From the NCBI RefSeq assembly GCF_003151135.1, contig NZ_QEQK01000022.1, forward strand, positions 1 to 40,059: 40,059 nt of DNA, in the 5' to 3' direction. Positions 8,635-16,959 of the stretch are shown here, piece by piece. Positions within the stretch are counted from its first letter, which is position 1, and each line of letters starts with the position of its first letter. Under the pieces are notes generated by a model. It ran no database searches, was not told where the DNA came from, and was given only the letters and a program-made list of their open reading frames with translations. This DNA comes from Abyssibacter profundi. GTDB lineage: Bacteria; Pseudomonadota; Gammaproteobacteria; Nevskiales; OUC007. Position numbers and translations under genes: made by a program.

Positions 8635-10810
8635 CTCTACTGCCGTATTCATACGAATAGTACCCATAGCCAGACCCATAGTGACTTTCTCTTGCCAAGT
8701 GAATTGTCATTCCATTAATGACAACACCCTTTACAGTAGAGCCACCTCTTTCCAGCCTCTGCTTTGATTCACGCAATTCATACATAGACGTCTGTCCGGC
8801 CCTAGCAATTAGAAACAGAGAGTCGAGCTCAGCTGCAATGATGGCAGGATCGGTTACGGCTAAAATAGGCGGGGTATCAATAATTACAATATCGTAATCC
8901 ATGCGCCAAGATTCGATCAATTGCTTAAACTCCCCCCCCATAAAAAGTTCAGCAGGGTTTGGTGGCGATTTTCCACGCGGCAGAACGTCTAATCCCTTTA
9001 TCGCAACATCCCTTCGAATGCAATCCATCTGACCACCTGCCAAGATATCTGAAAGTCCAGGAGATCGAGTTATTGAAAATCGCTTATCCGAATCCCCTCG
9101 GCGCAAATCAGCGTCCACATAAAGTGTCCGCATACCAGCTATAGCCGACGCAACAGCAAGATTTGTAGAGACGAATGTTTTTCCGACGTTTGGAGATGGT
9201 CCGGTGATGCCCAGGACCTTGTTCTCAGATGAAGCGCCTACCGCAAAGTGCAAGCTAGTACGGAGACCGCGAAATGCTTCAGAAAGCAAAGAGTCGGGGT
9301 TAGATAGAATACTTATTGTATCCTTTCTTTCCTTATTTTTTGATTGATCTAGAGGCAACACTGCATACACCGGAATGCTGAGATCAGCCTCTACAAGATC
9401 CGGGTCCGCCACCCCTGTGCGAAAGAAACGTTTCGCCACGAGAAAAATAATGGCCACGAAAAGACCGAGAAAGGAAGATATAACAATATTAAACAAGCTC
9501 TTGGGCGCAACTGGTTCAGGAAGAGTCGCGGCGTGGTCTAATATTCTAACGTTTCCTACTGTACCTGCCTCCACAACCTTGAGCTCTTGAGCCTTATTCA
9601 ACATGTAGGTATACAGCTCCGTACTAACCTCGACACCCCGCACCAACCGTAGAAGCTCCTGCTGAACTTCTGGAAGTCCTGCGGAACTCTTTTCGAGCGC
9701 GTTCTTTTCTGCCTGCAACTGCTCCCTTTGCTCTTTGAGCGTTTGAACAAGGGGGTGCTCTTCAGTGTAGTTTCTTTGAAGCTCTGCTCTTTTTAGGTCT
9801 AGTTCAGACAGTTTCTGCTCGATTGAGACCAGCTTATCCAACACTGACTCTGTCTCTATAGTCAGGTCTATCGTTTTATTCTTTTCACGGAATGCTGCAA
9901 GCTCATTTTCGGCCTGTTCCAAGCTCCTGCCAACTTCAGGTATTTGATTGTTAAGAAAATCTAGACTTTGCTGCGCCTCTGCAGACTTTCTTTCAACGTT
10001 TTTCTTAACGTATGCATTCGCCACCGCACTCAATACTGCTTCCAAGTGCCCCCGATCTTCCCCCTCTAGAGTAAGGCGCATGATACCAGTATCCCGGCCC
10101 ACTTCAGTCACAGCCAGATCCTGACGCAAATTCGCAATAGCTTTCATTTTCGATCGAATCTCTATTGCATATCGATCACCCACTTCTCCGGCGATGGATC
10201 GCACATTGAGAACCACTTTCACTCCAGAATCTGGGGCTTGGAACTCCAAAGCCTCATCGAACCTTCCCCTTACGAGCTGCCTAGAACCTGAATAAACACC
10301 GTAATCTGCATCTGATAACTTAATCAGTTCAAAGGAAGCCTCCCCACCCCCTAAGCCAGACCCGACTATGAATCTCCTAACATCCACGGCGTTCGCGGAC
10401 CTTTGAAACTCACTAGAGCGCCAACTAGATTCCTCTTTATAAATACCGTTAACCGATTCAAGAAACTTACCGATAATCGGGAAATAAATTGGCTCAACAT
10501 TGAGCCTGAGACCCTCTTGCTCTACGACCTCTCCAAGTATACTTCTTGATCGCACGATCTCAATTTCTGCCCCGATACTACTATCAACGGGCAGCATATC
10601 GCCTAACTCAGAAAGCCCGCCTAGAGCGGAGCGCTCTTCTTCCACCTGTATCAACGTATCCGCACGATAAATCGCAGGCACGACTTGAGAGAAAACGGCG
10701 GCAATAGATGCCGACACCCCTACACATGCAGCTATAAAAAATTTATTTGCCGCAAAAAGCGAAAACAGAAAACGCAGATCAACATCTCGTGCAGCCGTAC
10801 TACCATTCAC
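8627..10810 (-). CDS. wzc: Wzc-type polysaccharide co-polymerase and autokinase (BY-kinase)
   Basis: A 727-residue inner-membrane protein controlling chain length and export. It has a first membrane segment (about 23-45), a Wzz domain, a long coiled coil (about 270-400), a proline-containing P-E-P-V-A-P-K-S lead-in to the second membrane segment (431-462), and a cytoplasmic tyrosine kinase. Kinase motifs are the E-A-F-R-G-L-R oligomerisation segment (511-517), Walker A G-P-S-P-N-V-G-K-T (537-545), Walker A' Y-V-D-A-D-L-R-R (564-571) and Walker B I-V-I-I-D-T-P-P (641-648). The C-terminal tyrosine cluster has Y711, 715, 717, 718, 720 and 722. The start is a GTG at 10810 with A-A-G-G-A upstream. 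It is the first gene of the operon. No partner phosphatase gene (Wzb) is nearby. Confidence 0.93.
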   Translation of the reverse strand: MNGSTAARDVDLRFLFSLFAANKFFIAACVGVSASIAAVFSQVVPAIYRADTLIQVEEERSALGGLSELGDMLPVDSSIGAEIEIVRSRSILGEVVEQEGLRLNVEPIYFPIIGKFLESVNGIYKEESSWRSSEFQRSANAVDVRRFIVGSGLGGGEASFELIKLSDADYGVYSGSRQLVRGRFDEALEFQAPDSGVKVVLNVRSIAGEVGDRYAIEIRSKMKAIANLRQDLAVTEVGRDTGIMRLTLEGEDRGHLEAVLSAVANAYVKKNVERKSAEAQQSLDFLNNQIPEVGRSLEQAENELAAFREKNKTIDLTIETESVLDKLVSIEQKLSELDLKRAELQRNYTEEHPLVQTLKEQREQLQAEKNALEKSSAGLPEVQQELLRLVRGVEVSTELYTYMLNKAQELKVVEAGTVGNVRILDHAATLPEPVAPKSLFNIVISSFLGLFVAIIFLVAKRFFRTGVADPDLVEADLSIPVYAVLPLDQSKNKERKDTISILSNPDSLLSEAFRGLRTSLHFAVGASSENKVLGITGPSPNVGKTFVSTNLAVASAIAGMRTLYVDADLRRGDSDKRFSITRSPGLSDILAGGQMDCIRRDVAIKGLDVLPRGKSPPNPAELFMGGEFKQLIESWRMDYDIVIIDTPPILAVTDPAIIAAELDSLFLIARAGQTSMYELRESKQRLERGGSTVKGVVINGMTIHLARESHYGSGYGYYSYEYGSRDD

Positions 10811-10978
10811 TTCACTAGCATCCTTTTGTGAACCAAACCCCTAGCGTGCGCTGACCAACCTCGCACAAGCTAGACCTTCAAAGAGAGTCGGCACCTCATA
10901 AATGATAAAGTGAATTTTCTCGAATATCGAACAAAATATAGTCTCACGCATTTGTCATCAGATCGAACTCCGTAATAG
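10811..10978 (-). promoter_or_regulatory. probable promoter region of the EPS operon
   Basis: The 168 bp between the fusA2 stop and the wzc start are AT-rich near 10895-10945 and would hold the promoter for wzc and the genes after it. No hexamer pair with good spacing stands out; TATATT and TATCAT -10-like words occur without a matching -35. A 6-bp stem (10970-10984, CCGTAA/TTACGG) straddles the fusA2 stop codon but has no following T-run, so it is a poor terminator and read-through from fusA2 is possible. Confidence 0.3.
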
Positions 10979-13051
10979 TTACGGCTTCTTACTTAAAATA
11001 ACTGCATCCGCCACATTTTTTGGACATGCGGAATAATGTGAAAATTCCATAGAAAACTGACCACGGCCTGACGTGATAGTACGAAGATCGCCGATATAGC
11101 CAAACATCTCCGAAAGCGGAACATCTGCTTTGATTCGGACTCCTGTGGCCCCTGGTTCCTGGCTCTTGATCATTCCGCGACGCCGATTCAGATCACCGAT
11201 GACATCACCAACGTGATCTTCTGGGGTGAACACGTCGACTTTCATGACGGGCTCCATCAGCTGTGGAGTAGCTTTCGGCATGGTCTGGCGGTATGCCGCT
11301 TTAGCTGCAATCTCATAGGCGATTGCGGATGAATCAACCGCATGGAACCCACCGTCGATCAGTGTGACTTTAAAGTCCACCATGGGGAAGCCAGCCATCA
11401 CGCCTTCGGCCATGCTGAGTTCGAAGCCTTTCTGAACTGCAGGCCAGTATTCACGTGGCACGTTACCGCCGGTCACAACGGATTCGAATTGGAAGCCTTC
11501 ACCTGGCTCCAGGGGCTCGACTTTGTAGTCGATCTTGGCGAACTGGCCGGAACCACCCGTCTGCTTCTTGTGGGTGTAGCTGTCTTCAACGGCCTGGGTA
11601 ATGGTTTCACGGTAGGCCACCTGTGGTGCACCTACTTCAACCTCAATACCATGCGTACGGCGAAGAATGTCGACCTTAATGTCGAGGTGCAGCTCGCCCA
11701 TTCCCTTCAGGATCGTCTCGCCACTGTCTTCGTCGGTTTCCACGTGGAAAGACGGATCTTCTGCAACCATCTTGCCAATGGCGACACCCATTTTCTCGGC
11801 TGCGCCCTTGTTCTTGGGTGCAACAGCAACGGAGATCACCGGCTCGGGGAAAACCATAGGTTCCAGGGTGGCCGGGTTTTTGGGGTCGGCCAGGGTGTGG
11901 CCAGTCTGGGTGTTCTTCATACCCAGCACGGCGACGATGTCACCAGCCTGTGCGGAGTCACGCTCTTCGCGAGATTCAGCATGCATCTCCACGATACGAC
12001 CGATACGCTCGGTCTTACCCGTGTAGGTGTTAAGCACGGTCATGCCCTTCTCGATCTTGCCCGAATAGATACGGATAAAGGTCAGGGCACCGAAACGGTC
12101 ATCCATGATCTTGAATGCCAGCGCACGAAGCGGACGGTCGATGTCCACGATGGCCTTCTCGCCGGTTTCGTTGCCTTCCAGGTCGACTTCAGGCTGCGGC
12201 TCAACTTCAGTCGGGCTGGGCAGGTAGTCCACCACGGCATCCAGCACCAGCTGCACGCCCTTGTTCTTGAAGGCAGAGCCGCAGTACGTGGGGAAGAAGT
12301 CCAGGTTGATCGTGCCCTTACGGATACAACGCTTGATGTCGTCGATGGCCGGCTCTTCACCTTCGAGATAGGCCTCCATCAGATCATCGTCCTGCTCGAC
12401 AGCGGTTTCGATGAGCGCCTCGCGGTACTCAGCGACTTCGTCGGCCATATCTGCCGGTACATCCTGAATTTCGTAGGCCAGCGGGTCGCCACTGGCGTCC
12501 CAGACCCAGGCCTTCTGGGTTAGCAGATCGACCACGCCCGTGAAATCATCTTCGCGGCCAATCGGCAGCGTCATGACCAGCGGCTTGGCTCCCAGCACAT
12601 CTTCGACCTGCTTGACCACGCGCTTGAAGTCAGCGCCCAGGCGGTCGAGCTTGTTGACGAAGATGATGCGAGCAACTTCGGATTCGTTGGCATAGCGCCA
12701 GTTGGTCTCGGACTGTGGCTCAACGCCGCCGGAGCCACAGAACACGCCAATACCACCATCCAGCACCTTAAGCGAACGGTAGACCTCAATGGTGAAGTCC
12801 ACGTGCCCGGGGGTGTCGATGATATTGAGGCGGTGGTCCTTCCAGAAGCAGCTGGTAGCCGCTGACTGAATGGTGATGCCGCGCTCGCGCTCCTGATCCA
12901 TGAAGTCCGTGGTGGCCTCGCCATCATGAACTTCGCCGACCTTGTGGATCTTGCCTGTTAGGCTGAGCACGCGCTCGGTCGTAGTGGTCTTGCCGGCGTC
13001 CACGTGAGCGAAGATGCCGATGTTGCGATAGAGAGAGAGATCAATGGACAT
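10979..13051 (-). CDS. fusA2: elongation factor G, EF-G2 type
   Basis: A 690-residue translational GTPase, started at the ATG at 13051, where the N-terminus ([14 protein letters not shown]) matches the family; a longer frame reaches 13189 but its 46 extra residues look like non-coding sequence. GTPase motifs are G1 A-H-V-D-A-G-K-T-T (15-23), G2 R-G-I-T-I, G3 D-T-P-G-H and G4 N-K-L-D, and all five EF-G domains are present. Internal wording ([19 protein letters not shown] and the end [11 protein letters not shown]) fits the second EF-G paralogue of Vibrio and Pseudomonas, not the str-operon copy. There is no rpsL, rpsG or tuf next to it. It probably acts in translocation or ribosome recycling. 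Its place between the Yjb genes and wzc looks incidental. Confidence 0.93.
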   Translation of the reverse strand: MSIDLSLYRNIGIFAHVDAGKTTTTERVLSLTGKIHKVGEVHDGEATTDFMDQERERGITIQSAATSCFWKDHRLNIIDTPGHVDFTIEVYRSLKVLDGGIGVFCGSGGVEPQSETNWRYANESEVARIIFVNKLDRLGADFKRVVKQVEDVLGAKPLVMTLPIGREDDFTGVVDLLTQKAWVWDASGDPLAYEIQDVPADMADEVAEYREALIETAVEQDDDLMEAYLEGEEPAIDDIKRCIRKGTINLDFFPTYCGSAFKNKGVQLVLDAVVDYLPSPTEVEPQPEVDLEGNETGEKAIVDIDRPLRALAFKIMDDRFGALTFIRIYSGKIEKGMTVLNTYTGKTERIGRIVEMHAESREERDSAQAGDIVAVLGMKNTQTGHTLADPKNPATLEPMVFPEPVISVAVAPKNKGAAEKMGVAIGKMVAEDPSFHVETDEDSGETILKGMGELHLDIKVDILRRTHGIEVEVGAPQVAYRETITQAVEDSYTHKKQTGGSGQFAKIDYKVEPLEPGEGFQFESVVTGGNVPREYWPAVQKGFELSMAEGVMAGFPMVDFKVTLIDGGFHAVDSSAIAYEIAAKAAYRQTMPKATPQLMEPVMKVDVFTPEDHVGDVIGDLNRRRGMIKSQEPGATGVRIKADVPLSEMFGYIGDLRTITSGRGQFSMEFSHYSACPKNVADAVILSKKP

Positions 13052-13274
13052 AACGTGAGACTGAACTTCAATGGGGCTCGCAGAGCCGCGATTCGGCTCT
13101 GAAGCGGAGTGGTCAGGAAAGCGGTGTCCTGGGTGCCAGGAAACCTGATGAAAAGAACGTGCCGAGTATACCGAATGGGTATGACCCACACATGTCCGCC
13201 AGTCGTTGGCAACGACAGGTTCGTGGCGTGCATCTCATTCGGTTCACTCAAGCCACCGCAAGGTGGCAGATACG
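13052..13274. other. upstream region of fusA2, no gene seen
   Basis: No convincing gene lies here. On the minus strand an extended -10-like word (GGTATACT, near 13161-13168) is the best promoter candidate for fusA2, about 110 bp before its ATG. I see no good -35 at the right distance. A short inverted repeat (CCTGGGTGCCAGG, 13123-13141) lies between this word and the start codon. Confidence 0.3.
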
Positions 13275-13301
13275 AAAACGCCCAACCGGTTCGGCTGGGC
13301 G
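13275..13301 (-). terminator. Rho-independent terminator after the YjbE-like gene
   Basis: On the minus strand a nine-position stem (CGCCCAGCC / GGTTGGGCG with one mismatch, 13279-13301) around a five-base loop is followed by TTTT (13278-13275). It lies about 50 bp beyond the stop codon of the YjbE-like gene and would separate that gene from fusA2. Confidence 0.7.
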
Positions 13302-13320
13302 CTTCGTCAACTCACAAACT

Positions 13321-13339
13321 GGCCAGCCAGAGGCTGGTC
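13321..13339 (-). repeat. short hairpin between the YjbE-like stop and the terminator
   Basis: GGCCAGCC / GGCTGGTC form an eight-pair stem (one G-T wobble) with a three-base AGA loop, 12 bp past the stop codon. It has no T-run, so it is not itself a terminator. As the first of two tandem stems it may protect the mRNA 3' end. Confidence 0.5.
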
Positions 13340-13351
13340 AATTATGGATGA

Positions 13352-13606
13352 TTAGTTCGTGCCGGTCGTGCTGGGCGTGGTCGTGGTCGTCGTCGGTGCT
13401 TCGCTATCGTTAGAAGCTGCCGCACCGATCGTAACCCCAGCCGTGATCACCGTGGTGGTCACGACCGTGGTCGTTGCCAGCGTGCCAGCAGCACCGGCTG
13501 CGCCTGCACCACCAGCTGCGCCACCTGCTGCTCCCGCACCGGCTTCACCCTGAGCGAACGCAAGAGGGGCCGCCAAGATTCCAGCGATGAAGAGAACTTT
13601 TTTCAT
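13352..13606 (-). CDS. small secreted Ala/Gly/Thr-rich protein, YjbE/GfcA-like
   Basis: An 84-residue protein when started at the ATG at 13606, which has GGAG upstream and gives a clean signal peptide (M-K-K-V-L-F, hydrophobic core, A-F-A-Q). The mature part is almost only Gly and Ala, then Thr and Val (T-T-T-V-V-T-T-T-V), then S-N-D-S-E followed by six threonines. E. coli YjbE and GfcA have the same plan: short, signal peptide, Ala/Gly/Val stretch, an N-D-S-like turn and a poly-Thr tail. I infer homology from this plan and from yjbH and yjbF just upstream; the low complexity makes direct alignment weak. The role of the family in exopolysaccharide production is only genetically defined. It has its own terminator and perhaps its own promoter. 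Confidence 0.7.
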   Translation of the reverse strand: MKKVLFIAGILAAPLAFAQGEAGAGAAGGAAGGAGAAGAAGTLATTTVVTTTVITAGVTIGAAASNDSEAPTTTTTTPSTTGTN

Positions 13607-13651
13607 GCCTATAAACTCCGTTTTCATTAAGCGAGGTGGCTTACACCGTGT

Positions 13652-13680
13652 AGATTGAGGACTCTCATCGTGCCTGTCAA
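13652..13680 (-). promoter_or_regulatory. candidate internal promoter for the YjbE-like gene
   Basis: On the minus strand a perfect -35 TTGACA (13680-13675) is followed after 17 bp by a weak -10-like CAATCT (13657-13652). Transcription would start near 13645, about 40 nt before the ATG. The -10 is poor, so this is tentative. It fits a 132-bp gap between the yjbH stop and this gene, while yjbF and yjbH themselves overlap. Confidence 0.35.
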
Positions 13681-13738
13681 CGGTGCAGCACCTGTAATTG
13701 CCAAATGCAGCACAGTCCGGTCGAGCGCTGCGCCCACA

Positions 13739-15880
13739 TTAGTCGAACATGTCGTGCCGCGTGCGCACGATTTCGAGGTAGTCACGATCCTGCGTCACAT
13801 CATACAACCGACGGCCGTCACGCACTTTTTGTCCGCCATCGCGCGTCAATGGACGGAAGCTCGCGCCCACGCCCAACCGGGTGCTCTTGGGCAGCAGCAG
13901 ATCCAGCGGGATGCTGAAGAAGAACCCCTTATCGAAGGACCCCTCACCAAACTCTTCACTGGACACATCGGTCTTGGTGGCAAACACGCCAATGCGCGCA
14001 CCGGAATCGAACACCCGCGCCATGGAGACCGTGCCGCCTATGTCCCCTGCCAGGTAGCGCCCAACGCTCACCTCGCTCTCAATCGCCAGCGGATAAAAGT
14101 AGTGGTACAGCGTGACATGCCCGGTCGTGACTTCGTAGTCGCGGAATGAGAACTGCTGGTCGAACCCGCGCTGCTTGACCCGATTGATGTTCGCCCCCAC
14201 TGCCCAGTTCTCGGCAAACGGGCGATAAAGCACTTCCGCAGCCACGCCACCGAACATCTCTTCGAAGATGCCGGCGGACCCGCGCACGAACAGCTCTGAG
14301 GTCAGCGGTCGAATGTAATTGACTTCGAGCTGACGCAATCCATCTGCGCCCTCGCGCTGGTACTGCGCAATATCACTACGCACACGCGGCAGCACGCTAT
14401 CCGATTCACGCTCGATATCGTCCAGGTTCGTGGCCACGGCCAGCTCACCCACTGCACTGGTGGAAAGATGCGGCGTCCACCACTTCGTCAGGCCCAGCGC
14501 CAGATACAGGCCTGCGCGATAGGAATCGTCCGGATCACCAAAGCTCTGCCGGTACTTTGGTGTCAGCGTCCAGTCCAGGTCGAATAGCTCTCGGTGAACT
14601 GCAGGATCTTCGGCAATGGGATCGAGCGCGGGCGTTTTGAACGACGCCCATTTGAGCGGATAACCGGGTTCTTCAACCCCGCCGGCTGCCAGCTGGACGT
14701 GATCGCGCACAAAGCGCACCCGCGTCTGCTCCAGCCCATGCGACACCTGCGCAATCTCGATGTAACGCGTGGCTTCGGGGGCCATCACGGCCAGCACCCG
14801 CGCCACGCGTCCGTGGCGCCGGGCCAGCTGGCGATACGGTGAGTCGCCAACCCAGGCGATCAGCGTCTCATCGCCTTCGGTGAAAGCCAGGCGAATCACC
14901 GGGATATTCTGCCGCTCAAGCGCTGCGATGATGTCTTGCGCACGAGCATCCGCCACCGACTCGCCTTCCGTAGGCAAGGCCACATACGAAAGCCCGGCAG
15001 ATGGCGGCGCGACCGGCGTTGGCAGGGGGTCCAGGTACTTCGGGGGGCCAGGGTCTGCAAGGTCCAGCGCCAGCCGGAAGCCGAACACGAATTGGTCACC
15101 ACGCTCCCAGCCGAAGTTGGCGCCGAATAGACGCTTGGAGTAGGCCACGCCGAAGTTCACGGGGTACTCGACGTCCAGATCATTTCCAAAGGGCTCGGAT
15201 TGATAATCGTTGCCCTCACGCTCGATCATGAATGACCACGGTGAGCCCACAGGCGCCCAACGCACGCCGCCGAAGAACGCTGCGTCGCCAGCAAACAAGC
15301 GACCCAGTTCGAAATCACCGACGCCCTCTTCCTGATTGTTGTCACGCACCTCGAAGCGATCCGACAACCCACCGAGCGGGCTATCCAGGTCCGCGCGGGC
15401 ACCCTGCCGGCCCCAGGCGACGCCGAAGGAAATGTCCAGATGCCCGAAGCGCTTATTCGCGACCAGATACTCGCTGGACAGCAGCCCGGTACCACCTAAA
15501 TCCTGCACGCCCACAGCGAGGGACGGCCCAAACCAGGTTTCCTCGCGAAGCCGCAGCTTGAAGTCGAAGGACTTGTCCAGGTAGCCATCCCGGGTGAACG
15601 TGCCGTCAGAATCCGAGTACCGAAACTTGGTGTAGCGGAACGACGCCTCCAGCCAGTCATACGGCGTGGCGGTGAAATACGTGGAGTCGTAAGGCCGCGC
15701 CGAGGCAAAGCCAACACGCAGTGAACCAGCCGGCGTGAACCGCGCGGTCGGGGTCTGCATTAAGCCCACATTGCCGTAGCTGTTGGCCGGCAGATTGGTT
15801 TCGTTCGCATAAACCGGACCGCCGATCGCGGCCAGTCCCGCAGCCACGCCCACCCAACTCATGATTCTGCGCGTGTTCAT
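13739..15880 (-). CDS. yjbH: YjbH/GfcD-family outer-membrane protein of exopolysaccharide export
   Basis: A 713-residue protein started at the ATG at 15880, which overlaps the yjbF stop as ATGA and has AAGGTG upstream; the longer frame to 15973 runs into yjbF. A signal peptide ends at V-Y-A-N (about residue 26). The mature start N-S-Y-G-N-V-G-L-M-Q-T-P-T-A-R and the G-x-L-R-V-G-F repeats are the hallmark of the YjbH family (DUF940), with many beta strands separated by acidic turns and an aromatic C-terminal strand. E. coli YjbH and GfcD are outer-membrane beta-barrels needed for Yjb polysaccharide or group 4 capsule. It probably forms or assists an export pore for the polymer made by the downstream operon. 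Confidence 0.88.
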   Translation of the reverse strand: MNTRRIMSWVGVAAGLAAIGGPVYANETNLPANSYGNVGLMQTPTARFTPAGSLRVGFASARPYDSTYFTATPYDWLEASFRYTKFRYSDSDGTFTRDGYLDKSFDFKLRLREETWFGPSLAVGVQDLGGTGLLSSEYLVANKRFGHLDISFGVAWGRQGARADLDSPLGGLSDRFEVRDNNQEEGVGDFELGRLFAGDAAFFGGVRWAPVGSPWSFMIEREGNDYQSEPFGNDLDVEYPVNFGVAYSKRLFGANFGWERGDQFVFGFRLALDLADPGPPKYLDPLPTPVAPPSAGLSYVALPTEGESVADARAQDIIAALERQNIPVIRLAFTEGDETLIAWVGDSPYRQLARRHGRVARVLAVMAPEATRYIEIAQVSHGLEQTRVRFVRDHVQLAAGGVEEPGYPLKWASFKTPALDPIAEDPAVHRELFDLDWTLTPKYRQSFGDPDDSYRAGLYLALGLTKWWTPHLSTSAVGELAVATNLDDIERESDSVLPRVRSDIAQYQREGADGLRQLEVNYIRPLTSELFVRGSAGIFEEMFGGVAAEVLYRPFAENWAVGANINRVKQRGFDQQFSFRDYEVTTGHVTLYHYFYPLAIESEVSVGRYLAGDIGGTVSMARVFDSGARIGVFATKTDVSSEEFGEGSFDKGFFFSIPLDLLLPKSTRLGVGASFRPLTRDGGQKVRDGRRLYDVTQDRDYLEIVRTRHDMFD

Positions 15881-16542
15881 GCGGGCACCTTCAGCGCTTC
15901 CATGAACAGGTGGTTGCCCTGCTCCCACAACTGACCTTCTGTCCGACGAATCCGCCCCTGGGCATCGTGCCAATAGGTCATCACCACCGACGGTGAGGCC
16001 GGGGCGGAGTCACAGCGATACTGGCTGCGCATGGTATCCAATGGGTAGGTATTAATAATGATGGTCGCTGGCTCCGACTGCTCCAACACACAGCGCATCG
16101 GCCGTTCGATGGCATCACCGTTAGTCGCGACCGCGCGCAGACCCACGATGAACTCGGCCGGGGGCTCGGGTTGTAGCGTCACCGCCCCCCAGTCGAGCCA
16201 GGTTTCGGTCTCAGGCAGGCGCAGATACTTGATGCGACCGTCCCGGGCCTGATGCAGGCGAAACACATCGCCCGCACCCCAAAGATAGTCCTGACCCACG
16301 TACTCAATGAGCACCGGAATGCCAGCGCGATTGCCGTCAACACGTACACCCAACTGAGCGTAGGGATACGCCGACACCTCAGCGCGGGTTCTGGGGAAAT
16401 CCCCATCACCACGCAGCTGCTCCATGGTCTGGCTGATCAACTTGCCCTGCACGGACGACGCACAGCCGGATAGCCCCAGCGCCCCAGCCGCCAACCCCAA
16501 GCCTGCGACCAGGACGCTGGCCGTCTTACTCATTCGATGCAT
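15877..16542 (-). CDS. yjbF: YjbF/GfcB-family lipoprotein
   Basis: A 221-residue lipoprotein. From the ATG at 16542 the signal peptide runs to L-S-G-C with the lipid-bearing Cys at 27; an ATG three codons later (16533) is equally possible, and neither has a clear ribosome-binding site. A longer frame to 16686 adds an Arg-rich, non-signal stretch and is rejected. The mature part contains Y-P-Y-A-Q-L-G-V-R, W-G-A-G-D-V-F-R-L and W-L-D-W-G, typical of the YjbF family. The family members work with YjbH in polysaccharide secretion. It is the first gene of the yjbF-yjbH unit. No yjbG/gfcC gene, which in E. coli lies between them, is present. Confidence 0.85.
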   Translation of the reverse strand: MHRMSKTASVLVAGLGLAAGALGLSGCASSVQGKLISQTMEQLRGDGDFPRTRAEVSAYPYAQLGVRVDGNRAGIPVLIEYVGQDYLWGAGDVFRLHQARDGRIKYLRLPETETWLDWGAVTLQPEPPAEFIVGLRAVATNGDAIERPMRCVLEQSEPATIIINTYPLDTMRSQYRCDSAPASPSVVMTYWHDAQGRIRRTEGQLWEQGNHLFMEALKVPA

Positions 16543-16799
16543 GAATCTGATTCTTGTCGCGAAAGCGATATTCGGAAGTCCGAGTGGTGGGTCGATCCCC
16601 ACGAGGCGGCTCGCCCGGCAACCCACCCTGCCTGGACGGGCCTCCCACCGCGAACCACGGCAGGCCGGCAGCCTGAAACGCGACAAAGAATAGCACTTGC
16701 CCCCGAGACAACGGGCCTGCAGAGGCAGGTTGGACTGCCAAACCGGTTGCAGAACACCGACCTTGCCATGAGCCCTTTCCGCAGCACACAGCTTATGGG
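16543..16799. other. divergent intergenic region between yjbF and the tRNA-Val gene
   Basis: No gene is supported in these bases. They must contain the promoter for yjbF on the minus strand, for which I found no well-spaced hexamer pair; a TATTCT word near 16685-16690 is the nearest candidate. Open frames on both strands are Arg/Pro-rich shadows of high GC. Confidence 0.4.
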
Positions 16800-16805
16800 T
16801 ATACT
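16776..16805 (+). promoter_or_regulatory. promoter of the tRNA-Val gene
   Basis: An extended -10 (GGGTATACT, core 16800-16805) lies 18 bp after a weak -35 (TTTCCG, 16776-16781). Transcription would start near 16812, 27 nt before the tRNA. The stretch after the -10 is all G and C (CCGCGCCCGCCG), the kind of discriminator found at stable-RNA promoters under stringent control. Confidence 0.6.
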
Positions 16806-16838
16806 CCGCGCCCGCCGTGAGCCAGCTCGCGGCAGTTC

Positions 16839-16913
16839 GGGCGATTAGCTCAGCGGTAGAGCACTGCCTTCACACGGCAGGGGTCACTAGTTCGATCCTA
16901 GTATCGCCCACCA
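16839..16913 (+). tRNA. tRNA-Val (anticodon CAC)
   Basis: A full cloverleaf can be drawn. The acceptor stem is GGGCGAT/ATCGCCC, the D stem GCTC/GAGC with a short loop, and the anticodon stem CTGCC/GGCAG with loop TTCACAC (anticodon C71-A72-C73 at 16871-16873). The T arm ACTAG/CTAGT encloses TTCGATC, and A-CCA is encoded at 16910-16913. CAC reads the valine codon GTG, which suits a high-GC genome. No further tRNA is adjacent. Confidence 0.95.
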
Positions 16914-16924
16914 ATTCACGACAG

Positions 16925-16950
16925 CGCCGCCTTCGGGCGGCGTTGTTGCT
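16925..16950 (+). terminator. terminator of the tRNA-Val transcript
   Basis: A seven-pair stem CGCCGCC/GGCGGCG (16925-16942) with a stable TTCG loop is followed by TTGTTGCTT. The interrupted T-run makes it a moderate terminator. It ends about 10 bp before the annotated start of the LuxR gene. Confidence 0.7.
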
Positions 16951-16959
16951 TCTGCGGCC

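Noticed and set aside
11342-12523. 393-codon open frame antisense to fusA2
   Set aside because: It lies wholly opposite a firmly identified EF-G gene, has no family motif, and long antisense frames are expected opposite GC-rich coding sequence with strong codon bias.
13052-13189. 46-residue N-terminal extension of EF-G
   Set aside because: The extension has no similarity to the family, and the start at 13051 matches EF-G2 N-termini.
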